Source: Desulfosporosinus fructosivorans
GTDB taxonomy: Bacteria; Bacillota; Desulfitobacteriia; Desulfitobacteriales; Desulfitobacteriaceae
Reading direction: 5' to 3'
Assembly: GCF_004766045.1 (NCBI RefSeq)
Contig: NZ_SPQQ01000003.1
Location: 62,001-126,000 of the forward strand
DNA: 64,000 nucleotides
In this document: piece after piece, positions 28,837 through 37,279 of the stretch
How positions within the stretch are numbered: position 1 is the first letter of the stretch
Layout of the letters: every line of letters begins with the position of its first letter
Notes under the pieces: model-generated
Seen by the model: only the letters and a program-made list of their open reading frames with translations
Database searches by the model: none
What the model was told of the DNA's origin: nothing
Made by a program: the position numbers and the translations under genes

Positions 28837-31050
28837 ATGTCCGAACTAATACCTGTGGTTGAAGAAGAGCGAGTGAAGTATCGTATTGAAGGGGAGTTCT
28901 GCGCCAATTGTTCTGCGAAAATGGAGAGAAAGTTGAGTTCGACAGAGGGAATGGGAAAGACAACGATCAACTATGCGACTAAGATCATTTTCTTGCCCCC
29001 TTCACGGGTAGCGCAGGCCCAGGACATTATAGAAAGCATTGAGGCAGGAGTTAAACTCGTTCCGATTTCAATGAAGCAAAAAGTGGCTACTTCCGACATT
29101 ACTGTTGATGTAAATAAGGAAAATAAGTGGAGACTTACAAAGATTATTCTTGCGTGTACGCTATTTGCAGTGGGTTTGCTTTTTGAATCGCGGTGGAAAA
29201 ACAGCTCTTGGGTCGTTTTTGAGTATTTGGTCTATTTAACGGCTTATTTTATTGTAGGGTACAAAGTCCTAGTCAAGGCTGGCCGCAACATTTTTAGAGG
29301 CCAATTCTTTGATGAAAACTTTCTGATGTCTTTGGCTACCATCGGGGCTATCGCCATTAATGCGTTGCCTGAAGCGGTTGCGGTTATGTTATTCTACTCC
29401 GTGGGTGAATACTTAGAGGAACGAGCGGTAAACCGTTCTAGGAATTCTATCCAGGCTTTGCTCAATTTTCGTCCAGAGTTTGCCAATCTAATTCATGAGC
29501 TGGAGGTGATCAAAGTTGATCCCGAAGAAGTGCAGGTCGGTCAACAGATTTTGGTTCGACCGGGAGAAAAAGTACCTTTAGACGGCGAAATTGTGAACGG
29601 GAGTTCGTTTGTCGATACAGCTGCTCTGACTGGGGAATCGGTTCCGAGAAAAGTCCAAGTAGGGAATACTATTTTAGCAGGCATGATCAACACAACGGGG
29701 GTCTTGACAATGCGTGTCACGAAGGTGTTGGCGGAGTCATCCATGCAGAAAATTTTAGACTTGGTCGAGAACGCCAGTACCCACAAAGCAACTACGGAAA
29801 AGTTCATTACTACCTTTGCGCGTTACTATACGCCTGCTGTTGTTGTGGCAGCCTTAGGAATTGCCTTAATTCCTCCGCTTTTAGGCGTCGGAAATTTTCA
29901 GGATTGGCTGTATAGGGCACTGACAATATTGGTAATTTCTTGCCCGTGTGCTCTGGTGATTTCTGTCCCACTAGGTTATTTTGGTGGGATCGGGGGGGCC
30001 TCACGCCACGGGATCTTGATTAAAGGAGCCAACTATTTAGAAGCGTTGACAGAAATTAGCACTGTAGTATTCGATAAGACTGGAACTCTGACGGAAGGAG
30101 TTTTTCAAGTCGTAGAAATCACTCCAGCTAAAGGGTATACGGAAAGGGAACTGTTAGAAATCGCAGCCCGTGCTGAAGCTCATTCCCCTCACCCCATTGC
30201 TAAATCAATTCGTGAGAAGTATGGGAAAGACGTGAAAGTCAGTGATTTAACAGGCTTATTGAGTTATGAAGAAGTAAGTGGTCAAGGAATTCGAGCGCAC
30301 TTAAACGGCAAGACTGTGTTAGTGGGTAAAGCAGGATTATTGGAACAGTCCGGGATATTTTTGCCAAGACTTGCGCTTGACAGAGGGCTGGGTACAGTCG
30401 TATACATCTCCGTAGATGGAGATTATGCGGGACAATTGACAATCTCTGACCGCGTTAAGTCCGATTCCAGAGTAGCTATTGATCGCTTGAACCAGATGGG
30501 CATTAGAACGGTTATGCTCACTGGAGATAACCAAGCCGTCGCTAAAGCAGTCGCAGAAGAACTAGCCTTGAGTGAATATCACTCTGATTTAATGCCAGAG
30601 GATAAGGTTTCTTGGCTTGAAAAGCTTAGTCAAACAAAGCTGCAAGGTAAAGTGGCCTTTGTGGGCGATGGACTCAATGATGCTCCTGTCTTGACACGTG
30701 CAGATGTGGGAATCGCTATGGGTGGTTTAGGTTCGGATGCTGCAATTGAAGCAGCGGATGTCGTGATTATGGAAGATCAACCAAGTAAGATTTTAGATGC
30801 CATTCATATTGCTCGGTACACAAAGAAGCTCATTTGGCAAAATATTGGGGTTGCCTTAGGTGTTAAGCTGGTGTTCATCCTGTTGGCCGTCTTCGGACTA
30901 GCAAATATGTGGATGGCCATTTTCGCCGACGAAGGAGTCGCCCTTTTGGCTATTTTGAACGCTATGCGTGTTAGATGGTATCACAGCCCCCAAAGATCCC
31001 TTCCAGAAGCAACAACATTGTCGCAAGGGTTGAAAGCAGCGATACACTAG
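28837..31050 (+). CDS. cadA: Heavy-metal P1B-type ATPase (Cd/Zn/Pb efflux)
   Basis: This about 737-residue pump has one N-terminal metal-binding domain (EGEFCANCSAKMER), about eight membrane segments, the CPC permeation motif in ISCPCALVIS, phosphorylation site DKTGTLTEG, the HP motif SPHPIAKSI and the hinge GDGLNDAPV. The CPC and neighbouring membrane sequences favour Zn, Cd or Pb export over copper. ATG 28837 is chosen for GGAGGAG 6 nt upstream; the frame opens earlier at 28810. A CadC-like repressor gene follows. Confidence 0.92.
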   Translation: MSELIPVVEEERVKYRIEGEFCANCSAKMERKLSSTEGMGKTTINYATKIIFLPPSRVAQAQDIIESIEAGVKLVPISMKQKVATSDITVDVNKENKWRLTKIILACTLFAVGLLFESRWKNSSWVVFEYLVYLTAYFIVGYKVLVKAGRNIFRGQFFDENFLMSLATIGAIAINALPEAVAVMLFYSVGEYLEERAVNRSRNSIQALLNFRPEFANLIHELEVIKVDPEEVQVGQQILVRPGEKVPLDGEIVNGSSFVDTAALTGESVPRKVQVGNTILAGMINTTGVLTMRVTKVLAESSMQKILDLVENASTHKATTEKFITTFARYYTPAVVVAALGIALIPPLLGVGNFQDWLYRALTILVISCPCALVISVPLGYFGGIGGASRHGILIKGANYLEALTEISTVVFDKTGTLTEGVFQVVEITPAKGYTERELLEIAARAEAHSPHPIAKSIREKYGKDVKVSDLTGLLSYEEVSGQGIRAHLNGKTVLVGKAGLLEQSGIFLPRLALDRGLGTVVYISVDGDYAGQLTISDRVKSDSRVAIDRLNQMGIRTVMLTGDNQAVAKAVAEELALSEYHSDLMPEDKVSWLEKLSQTKLQGKVAFVGDGLNDAPVLTRADVGIAMGGLGSDAAIEAADVVIMEDQPSKILDAIHIARYTKKLIWQNIGVALGVKLVFILLAVFGLANMWMAIFADEGVALLAILNAMRVRWYHSPQRSLPEATTLSQGLKAAIH

Positions 31051-31172
31051 TTTTCAATGGCGATCAGGTGACTCTGGGGATAAAATAGGTTCCATAAATC
31101 ATCTAAAAATCTGATTTTTATGTTAGAATGAAGTAGAGGTTTATTCATTTTTAAGTTCGGAGTGAAATTAGC

Positions 31173-31595
31173 ATGATTGTAAAAAAACTAGAGGCTGATG
31201 TTGCTATTGATAAACATGAAAAAGCAGAAGAAGCAGAAGAAGCAGAAGAAGCAGTATGTGAGACCTTATGCATCCATCATGAAGTGATCGATAAGTATGC
31301 AGACCAACTGATCACCCTTGACAGGGCAAACGGTTTGGCGGAGTTATTTAAGACGCTGGGTGACCCGACTAGAATCAGAATTATGGATGCCTTGGCGAAA
31401 TCTGAGTTTTGTGTTTGTGATCTTGCTGAATTATTAGAGTTAAGCCAATCTGCAACATCTCACCAACTACGCGTGCTTAGAAATAGTGATCTTGTCAAAT
31501 ACCGGAGGGATGGGAAGATGGTCTACTACTCTGTGCATGACTCTCATGTCTCAGAACTCTATCGTCAGGGATTAGAGCATATCGACGAGGGCTAA
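31173..31595 (+). CDS. cadC: CadC-type ArsR-family metal-sensing repressor
   Basis: This 140-residue winged-helix protein (LFKTLGDPTRIRIMDAL, CVCDLAELLELSQSATSHQL) has two features of CadC sensors: N-terminal cysteines (VCETLCIHHE) with FCVCD in the core for soft-metal binding, and DSHVSELYRQGLEH in the last helix for a zinc-type site. It should dissociate from the cad operator on Cd, Pb or Zn. The acidic N-terminus is encoded by a 9-bp tandem repeat. It lies 122 nt after cadA and may have its own promoter there. Confidence 0.88.
   Translation: MIVKKLEADVAIDKHEKAEEAEEAEEAVCETLCIHHEVIDKYADQLITLDRANGLAELFKTLGDPTRIRIMDALAKSEFCVCDLAELLELSQSATSHQLRVLRNSDLVKYRRDGKMVYYSVHDSHVSELYRQGLEHIDEG
31224..31250 (+). 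repeat. 9-bp coding tandem repeat in cadC
   Basis: Three perfect copies of GCAGAAGAA encode A-E-E units, with a fourth partial copy. Unit gain or loss would keep the reading frame. Confidence 0.85.
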
Positions 31596-31675
31596 TTCTG
31601 TAACAGGTATCTTGCTTTTGGGTATTCTTTTCGTTATTATAATGAGTGAGTTGGGAATCTTTATAACATTAATCC

Positions 31676-31752
31676 CAACTTGCGATGGGGCTCGCTTTGC
31701 GTAATGCTGATGGCTCCTACTGAAACTATAATCAGTAGGAGTTTTTTATTTT
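31676..31752 (+). ncRNA. Fluoride (crcB-motif) riboswitch with terminator
   Basis: The aptamer shows GCGATGGGGCTCGC, then TGCTGATGGCTCCTACTG, the conserved fluoride riboswitch blocks. CTCCTACTGA then pairs with TCAGTAGGAG in front of a long T run, forming the terminator that shares bases with the aptamer. Fluoride binding should prevent termination and switch on crcB. A TATAAT at 31638-31643 is the likely promoter. Confidence 0.88.
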
Positions 31753-31809
31753 TAAAGGAAACTCACGTTAGAGCCAAGCCTTCAGGCGCCGGCGATGGCC
31801 TTAGATACC

Positions 31810-31862
31810 CTTATACTAGTTAGAAAGTATATAACTGAAAGTTAATTTCTAACTAGTATAAG
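31810..31862. promoter_or_regulatory. Perfect 17-bp inverted repeat directly before crcB
   Basis: CTTATACTAGTTAGAAA and TTTCTAACTAGTATAAG flank a 19-nt AT-rich spacer and end next to the crcB ribosome site. It has no T run, so it is not a standard terminator. It could be an operator or an mRNA structure. Confidence 0.5.
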
Positions 31863-31880
31863 AAAGGAAAGGAGTAAAAA

Positions 31881-32255
31881 ATGCAAAGTGTCTTGGTTAT
31901 TGCTCTAGGCGGTGCATTAGGAGCACTATCTCGCTATGGTCTCGGTTTTTGGATTTCTAGTAGGTGGAACCAAGGATTTCCGTTAGGTACTTTTATTATA
32001 AATATTACGGGAACTTTTTTATTAGGGTTTTTGAATATAATATTTATAGAAAAATTGTCGGTTAGTCCATTATGGCGATTAGGGATCGGGATAGGTTTTT
32101 TAGGCTCCTATACCACATTCTCAACGTTTGGTTATGAGGTAATAATGCTACTAGAAAGAGGCAGCTTACTAACAGCAGGCTTATATACTTTACTTAGTGT
32201 CATCATTGGTTTTGTTGGAGTTGCTCTGGGAGTCGGACTGGCCCGTATATTGTAG
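31881..32255 (+). CDS. crcB: Fluoride channel CrcB/Fluc
   Basis: This 124-residue protein has four membrane helices with Fluc signatures GGALGALSRYGLGFW, NITGTFLLGFLNI and GFLGSYTTFSTFGYE. Dual-topology dimers export fluoride. It starts at ATG behind AAAGGAGT and is preceded by a fluoride riboswitch. A single gene is present, as expected for a homodimeric type. Confidence 0.93.
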   Translation: MQSVLVIALGGALGALSRYGLGFWISSRWNQGFPLGTFIINITGTFLLGFLNIIFIEKLSVSPLWRLGIGIGFLGSYTTFSTFGYEVIMLLERGSLLTAGLYTLLSVIIGFVGVALGVGLARIL

Positions 32256-32288
32256 ATCGTTTTAAGCATGATCGAAAGGAACGCCTAA

Positions 32289-32408
32289 ATGTTAGGTAAT
32301 GCAAAGTTACTAAAAGTTTATCCCCTCATTCCGGAGATTTGTGCGATGGTACCGAAAGGCTTGGTTTTCTCCGCGGATATCCAGGTCCACAAACACGGAA
32401 AAGACTAG
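32289..32408 (+). CDS. Possible 39-residue small protein
   Basis: An AAAGGA ribosome site lies 8 nt before an ATG that stays open for 39 codons (MLGNAKLLKVYPLIPEIC... ending HKHGKD). Composition is protein-like and codons resemble the neighbours. A second short frame (ATG 32438 to TAA 32512) and then a terminator follow. I do not recognise it. It could be a remnant. Confidence 0.3.
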   Translation: MLGNAKLLKVYPLIPEICAMVPKGLVFSADIQVHKHGKD

Positions 32409-32501
32409 GAGTAAAGTCTTTAAGTGATAGCGTGAAAATGCAAGAGCCTGTAGTGCAATCTCCAAGGGCTTGGGTGGGTGTTGGGAAAAAAATAAATGGA
32501 G

Positions 32502-32548
32502 AGGGCCGCTAACAAATCTTGTTTTCAAGGTTGTTAGTGGCCCTTTTA
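32502..32548 (+). terminator. Terminator upstream of LysR paralog 2
   Basis: AGGGCCGCTAACAA pairs with TTGTTAGTGGCCCT (one mismatch), followed by TTTT. It ends transcripts from crcB or the small ORF. Confidence 0.75.
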
Positions 32549-32654
32549 GACGTTCCTGGCATTGAGAAGGCGTAGACGTTGTGGAATTGTAGGAAAAGAA
32601 GTAATATTAATACGAACTATTAGGTTAGAGAGCTAGAAATTAGAGGTGCAATCT

Positions 32655-33557
32655 ATGATCGCCGATCCCTTGAAAATATTTGTAACCGTGGTCGAACATA
32701 AAAATTTCTCGCGTGCTGCTGAAGAACTTTACTTATCCCAACCTAGTGTCAGTTTGCAAATTCGGAATTTGGAAAATGAACTTGGCACAAAACTCATTAA
32801 TCGTTCGCCAAAACATTTGGAACTTACCCAATCCGGCGAGATTTTCTATGGATATGCTAAGAACATCTTGCTTTTATATGATAAAGCCAAAGAGGAAATT
32901 GACCAGCTATCGAATGTGGTCACAGGGGGACTGAAAGTTGGAGCAAGCAATACAATTGGAGAGTATATTTTACCTTTTGTATTAACTGAATTTGCGGCTC
33001 AATTTCCGAATGTAGGGATTGAAACGTCCATCTCTAATACGGAGGAAATTAGTCAAGCAATTCGAGCTAACTATTTGGATCTTGCCCTTGTGGAAGGTGA
33101 CGTCAACCCTGCAGACTTTGTTATCCATCCTTTAATCGAGGACGAGATTATTTTAGTGGTGCCTAATCAACACCCCTTGGCTCGAGTTCCAATTGTTACC
33201 GCAGATCATCTGCAGGATCAAGTTTGGATCTTGAGAGAAAGCGGCTCAGGAACCCGTGCCTTCAGCGATAAGTTGATCAAAGATCGAGGAATTCACGTCC
33301 AAAAATCCTATGTTATTGGTAGTGGTCAAGCCGTCAAGCAGGCAGTCATAGCTGGGTTAGGAATTGCACTTGTCTCCAGTTGGATCGTCCGTAAAGAATT
33401 GAATGCTAGAGAACTGACGGCGATCCGGATAAAAGGGAAGCGGTTGACGCGGTTTTTTTCCCTAATAAAATCCAAGAACCATGAACAGTCGAAAGCGATG
33501 GAAGTTTTCACAGAACAACTTTTAACTCATGAGTTACTAACTTCGGCGGATAAATAG
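32655..33557 (+). CDS. LysR-family regulator, paralog 2
   Basis: This about 300-residue LysR protein is nearly colinear with the one at 27669 (DPLKIFVTVVEHKNFSRAAE, TGGLKVGASNTIGEYILPF). It keeps the usual recognition helix QPSVSLQIRNLE and NRSPK. ATG 32655 has AGAGG 8 nt upstream. Both paralogs share similar leader and trailer sequence, so the whole transcription unit was duplicated around the cad-crcB block. It is convergent with the TDT transporter gene and may regulate sulfur genes nearby. Confidence 0.85.
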   Translation: MIADPLKIFVTVVEHKNFSRAAEELYLSQPSVSLQIRNLENELGTKLINRSPKHLELTQSGEIFYGYAKNILLLYDKAKEEIDQLSNVVTGGLKVGASNTIGEYILPFVLTEFAAQFPNVGIETSISNTEEISQAIRANYLDLALVEGDVNPADFVIHPLIEDEIILVVPNQHPLARVPIVTADHLQDQVWILRESGSGTRAFSDKLIKDRGIHVQKSYVIGSGQAVKQAVIAGLGIALVSSWIVRKELNARELTAIRIKGKRLTRFFSLIKSKNHEQSKAMEVFTEQLLTHELLTSADK

Positions 33558-33591
33558 CGACAAGGGAATTAAAGCTAATGTGAGTCAAGAG

Positions 33592-33632
33592 GTCTAGTGG
33601 ATTACCTTTTTAGGTAGTCAACTAGACTTTAT
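33592..33632. terminator. Terminator between convergent LysR and TDT genes
   Basis: GTCTAGTGGATTACC pairs with GGTAGTCAACTAGAC (mismatches near the middle), flanked by T-rich sequence. Confidence 0.65.
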
Positions 33633-33637
33633 ATAGG

Positions 33638-34795
33638 TTAAGGCGTTTTGACAGGAATAACGTAACCCAAGCGTGGGGTTTTGGATTTTTGTTGAACTAA
33701 TTCAAGTTTGGGGGATTTAGTGATTAGCAAAGAACCATTAAAGACACCGATCAAGGTTTTGGTCAAGACAAGACAAAACAAGCCTATTAAAGCCATGAAC
33801 TGTATGAACCCTGCGCCGGTAAAAAAAGAATGCCCTAAAAGGTCGCTCAAGGCGTAAGTTCCTGTGGTAAAGCTTCCAAGTGGGAAGACATAGCCCCACC
33901 AACCTAGGCTAAAGGGGATTTTACTCTCCTTTTTAGTAATATGCAGCAGAGAATAGAGGCTAGCGATTACAATCCACCAGACTCCTACACCCCACATGGA
34001 AATCGCGAAGATGATACCAAGGGCCTGAAATCCTGAATTCCAAGGCTCTAAGAAGGGTTGAGTGACCAACGGAAGGGTGCTAAAAACGGTCATAGACATT
34101 CCTATAGGACCAAGTACAATCCAAACGCTCGGCACGAAGCCACCAGCGATTTTACCGCAATAAACAAGCCGTGAATAATACAGACTGCTGATCATAATAA
34201 ATAAGAAAAAAGTCATACCAAACATGGCCAAGATGAGAACAGTGAAGAAAAACTGCTCAGATAAGGTGCTCCAATAAGGGATGAGCTTAGCACCCGTGGC
34301 AGCCGCCACGATTGGTGGGACGACTGGAATTAACCAACTAGCATGGGTATCCTCAGGTGTAACTTGGTGGGAAACAAAGAGCAAATAGGGTATGGTAACA
34401 ACGCAAAATAGAGCGACTGCAACTCCGCAAAGCCACAAGGTTTTACTGATCAAGATGGCAGTTGTCGGTGTGATCAGATGTCTGCCAACGACAAGGTAGT
34501 CATTTCCAATTATACTAATACTCATGGCCAAGGCACCATAGAAGAGAATCTTCCCGGGGTCGGAAAAATCCTTTAAAGCCTCGTCCGTGTGGCGGATCCA
34601 TCGCCACGACCATAAGCCAAGGGCAATGATAAAAACGACATTGGCTAAGAGAAAAAAAACTATGCCTATTGATTGTAGACCCGGTATGGGGATGGGCGAA
34701 GTATAGGTTAAAGCAGAAACAATGCCAATTCCCATAACGACCGTGAACCAATTGGTGCCAAACTGGCGTGCAACAGAAGAGAGTTGACTGATCAT
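33638..34795 (-). CDS. TDT-family (TehA/Mae1/SSU1-like) transporter
   Basis: This about 385-residue protein has ten hydrophobic segments and the TDT pattern (QFGTNWFTVVMGIGIVSAL, YFLLANVV-like start, SLGWWGYVFPLGSFTTGTY). Relatives export sulfite (Ssu1), take up dicarboxylates (Mae1) or act as anion channels (TehA). Beside rhodaneses and a sulfur-type reductase, sulfite export is an attractive guess, no more. ATG 34795 follows GGAGGA at 8 nt; an upstream extension in frame to 34909 lacks a ribosome site. Confidence 0.85.
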   Translation of the reverse strand: MISQLSSVARQFGTNWFTVVMGIGIVSALTYTSPIPIPGLQSIGIVFFLLANVVFIIALGLWSWRWIRHTDEALKDFSDPGKILFYGALAMSISIIGNDYLVVGRHLITPTTAILISKTLWLCGVAVALFCVVTIPYLLFVSHQVTPEDTHASWLIPVVPPIVAAATGAKLIPYWSTLSEQFFFTVLILAMFGMTFFLFIMISSLYYSRLVYCGKIAGGFVPSVWIVLGPIGMSMTVFSTLPLVTQPFLEPWNSGFQALGIIFAISMWGVGVWWIVIASLYSLLHITKKESKIPFSLGWWGYVFPLGSFTTGTYALSDLLGHSFFTGAGFIQFMALIGLFCLVLTKTLIGVFNGSLLITKSPKLELVQQKSKTPRLGYVIPVKTP

Positions 34796-34959
34796 AAGAT
34801 GATTCCTCCAAGTTCTTGATGTAGTGATGTCGAAAAAAGAATTTAATTGCGATAATGTATTAACTATACGGAGTTGGGTCAGACAGGGCAATTCAAATTT
34901 CCAATACAAGGTATTAAGAAAACGAGGTTCTATAGCTTATCAAACAGAGTTTTAATCAA

Positions 34960-35199
34960 AAAGAATCCCCCTGTGATAGATTGTTCTTCTAGCGCAGGAG
35001 GATCTTTAGTATAAAGTGAAAAAATTTAAATAGGTTGGGGAGATTTGAAAGGAAGTGGGTAGAGCAAGAATCAGGGTAGCAAAAAAAAATGGAAATTAGT
35101 ATCAACCATGGTCTAAGGATGTGATGCTATAGATGATTGGAGTAATTTGAGGCAGCCTCCTTATAGAAATTGAATTTCTATAAGGAGGCTGCCTCTTTT
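34960..35199. terminator. Two hairpins in a 445-nt gene-free region
   Basis: A 21-bp perfect stem GAGGCAGCCTCCTTATAGAAA and its complement (35149-35195) is followed on the plus strand by TTTTG. A second, imperfect stem at 34960-35008 ends in TTCTTTTTG on the minus strand and suits the end of the rhodanese transcript. The plus-strand terminator has no obvious plus-strand gene before it, so a small RNA between is possible. Confidence 0.5.
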
Positions 35200-35240
35200 G
35201 TTCTTATTTAAGTTTGTTTTGTTTCAGATGCTAACAGCAA

Positions 35241-36233
35241 TTATTGAACAACTTCGTAAGATTTGTCTGAACTCCACCCTTTGGTAAAGCCATCCATACC
35301 AAAGCCGTAATTCAGACTCTTTGTGGGGATGCCAAGGAGATTAAGCAAGGAGTCTACCTGTCCACCCGTTTGTCCGGTATAACAATAGACAACGACAGTT
35401 TTGCCTGCGCTTTTGTCCTTAATAGAATCGAGATTTTTAGCGATTTCAGGACCGTAGGGAACGTTTACTGCGCCTTTAATGTGGCCTTTAGCAAAATCAG
35501 CTGCATTGCGAACATCAACTACGTAATATTTGTCAGCTTCTTTAGCGAGGGCTTCTTTCATAATTGGGAGATCAATTTTATAAGAGTCTGCTGGGACTTG
35601 ATCAAAATACTTCTGAACGGCCACATCAATGGCTTTGTTCTTACTGGCAACTGCGGGAACAGTCGGCATAGCAGTCGGTTCTGTTACAGTTGGGTACTTC
35701 TGTCCTAACCAGCCTCTGGTTTCAAAGCCTGGAGTACCACTGCCACCCATACCTGAGTTTAAGGAGAGGGTCTTAATTCCGGCAACGTTGAGAAGTGAAT
35801 CTGTTTGCCCAGCGGTCTGTCCGGTATAGCAAGCAACGATCAACGTTTTATCTTTGGCAATTGCTCGAATGGCATCAAGGTTTTTGGCGATATCTGGGCC
35901 ATAGGGTACGTTAATGGCTCCCTTGATATGCCCTAGAGCATAAGCATCTGCGCGACGAAGATCCAATACTACATATTTGTCAGGGGTTTTATCGAGCTCA
36001 GCCTTTAGGTCTTTCTCAGAGATTTTATACGAATTTGTAACCTTAGAGCCGATGTCATTGAAATAGGTTTCAACAGCAGATTTAATGACCTTTGCTGGGT
36101 CATCCGCAGGAGCAGTTGTAGTACTTGACGGAGGAGTTGGAGCGACGGTCGGCTGTGCTTGACCACAACCTGTAACTAGAAAGCCGACAATCAGGAGGGG
36201 GGCCAAGAAGGGAGCAAATTTACTTTTGAGCAT
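35241..36233 (-). CDS. Lipoprotein with two rhodanese domains
   Basis: This 330-residue exported lipoprotein has a signal peptide with lipobox VTGC at about 20-23. After a Pro/Thr-rich linker come two rhodanese domains, at about 75-170 and 220-320. Each has D-R-x-A-D and GHIKGA(I/V)NVPYGP followed by an active cysteine in CYTGQT. Rhodaneses move sulfane sulfur from thiosulfate or polysulfide to acceptors, here on the outer face of the membrane. It is divergent from the rhodanese-reductase operon at 36617 and shares with it a promoter region carrying twin 24-bp sites. Confidence 0.88.
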   Translation of the reverse strand: MLKSKFAPFLAPLLIVGFLVTGCGQAQPTVAPTPPSSTTTAPADDPAKVIKSAVETYFNDIGSKVTNSYKISEKDLKAELDKTPDKYVVLDLRRADAYALGHIKGAINVPYGPDIAKNLDAIRAIAKDKTLIVACYTGQTAGQTDSLLNVAGIKTLSLNSGMGGSGTPGFETRGWLGQKYPTVTEPTAMPTVPAVASKNKAIDVAVQKYFDQVPADSYKIDLPIMKEALAKEADKYYVVDVRNAADFAKGHIKGAVNVPYGPEIAKNLDSIKDKSAGKTVVVYCYTGQTGGQVDSLLNLLGIPTKSLNYGFGMDGFTKGWSSDKSYEVVQ

Positions 36234-36335
36234 ATTATATCATCCTTTCAAATTTACTATTCTAAGTTTATTAGAATATGTAATTTAAATTAAATATTCT
36301 CCGGGTATGTGAAATATTCCTCTATCGCAATCTAG

Positions 36336-36451
36336 TTAAGCCTATAAATATTTGTTATAAGTCTATAATAATTAAGAATAAGATAAACAATTTCTGCAGA
36401 ATGAAACAAATTCTTCATTTTAATAAATTAAGCCTATAAAGATTCGTTATA
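36336..36451. promoter_or_regulatory. Twin 24-bp sites between divergent rhodanese genes
   Basis: TTAAGCCTATAAATATTTGTTATA (36336-36359) recurs at 36428-36451 with three changes. Spacing is 92 bp. Both sites lie in the AT-rich 383-nt control region of two divergent sulfur units. The pair looks like operator sites for a shared regulator, possibly one of the LysR proteins. A mini-ORF (MPLEE) with a perfect AGGAGGG lies at 36503-36520. Confidence 0.5.
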
Positions 36452-36616
36452 TACTTATAAAATTATACAATAAGAGCATTAAACAATAAGGCAGGAGGGA
36501 ACATGCCACTTGAAGAATAATGTATATGTAGTTTTATTGGGGGCGATTATTAAAAATCATCTTTAATTAAACATGTGAATTCATGTGAATTAATTATTAA
36601 GAGGAGGGCGAGAGAT

Positions 36617-37219
36617 TTGAGAGCTGAGTCTATGTCAATGCGGTCCTTGAGTTTGACAGTTATCTATCTATTGTTATTAGGCTTTGGCATGACTTTTCTA
36701 GTTGGTTGCGGTACTAGCCCGTCAACGGTGGTGACCGTCGACAAAGTACAGGATCCGCCTAAAGTTAATAGTAGTCAAAATGCTACTTCGGTCCAAGGTG
36801 ACCCTGCCGAAGCGATACCGACTACTGCCACCATATCGGTCGGTGATCTAGACGCCGCCATAACGGCTAATAAAGGATGGCAGTTAATTGACATTCGAGA
36901 AGCCAGAGAATTTGCCACTGGACATATCAAGATGGCACTTAACAGACCAATGGGTGATCTGGAGAACAACCTTGCCCAGATCAGTAAGGACAAAAACATT
37001 GTCTTAATCGATCTGAACGGTACCCGTGCACAGACCGCGTGGCATGTTCTAGTCGAGAAAGGCTATGATCAAAACAAAGTCAAAGTCTTAACTGGGGGCA
37101 TGCTGCAGTGGAGAGGGATTGTTAGCTCAGCAGGTAGTGGTAGCAGCGGTAAGGCTAATGGCGGTGACAGTGCTGATACACCGAAACCTGAGGCACAGGA
37201 AATGGTAGGCGGCTGCTAA
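36617..37219 (+). CDS. Rhodanese-like lipoprotein lacking the catalytic cysteine
   Basis: This about 200-residue lipoprotein has a signal peptide with lipobox LVGC and one rhodanese fold (LIDIREAREFATGHIKMALN, VLTGGMLQWRGI). The loop that should begin with the catalytic cysteine reads VLIDLNGTRAQT, with aspartate in the cysteine position. It may bind rather than transfer sulfur. I choose TTG 36617 because GAGGAGGG lies 8 nt upstream. It is the first gene of the Psr/Phs-type operon, 60 nt before the catalytic subunit, so it probably handles the reductase substrate. Confidence 0.8.
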   Translation: MRAESMSMRSLSLTVIYLLLLGFGMTFLVGCGTSPSTVVTVDKVQDPPKVNSSQNATSVQGDPAEAIPTTATISVGDLDAAITANKGWQLIDIREAREFATGHIKMALNRPMGDLENNLAQISKDKNIVLIDLNGTRAQTAWHVLVEKGYDQNKVKVLTGGMLQWRGIVSSAGSGSSGKANGGDSADTPKPEAQEMVGGC

Positions 37220-37279
37220 AATACTGTCATTGGGAAATTATCAAGCTGTCATGATGTTGTTATATATGGAGGTAGGAAT

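Noticed and set aside
32310..32528. 72-codon minus-strand frame behind crcB
   Set aside because: It starts with TTG inside a terminator stem, has no ribosome site and no recognisable domain.
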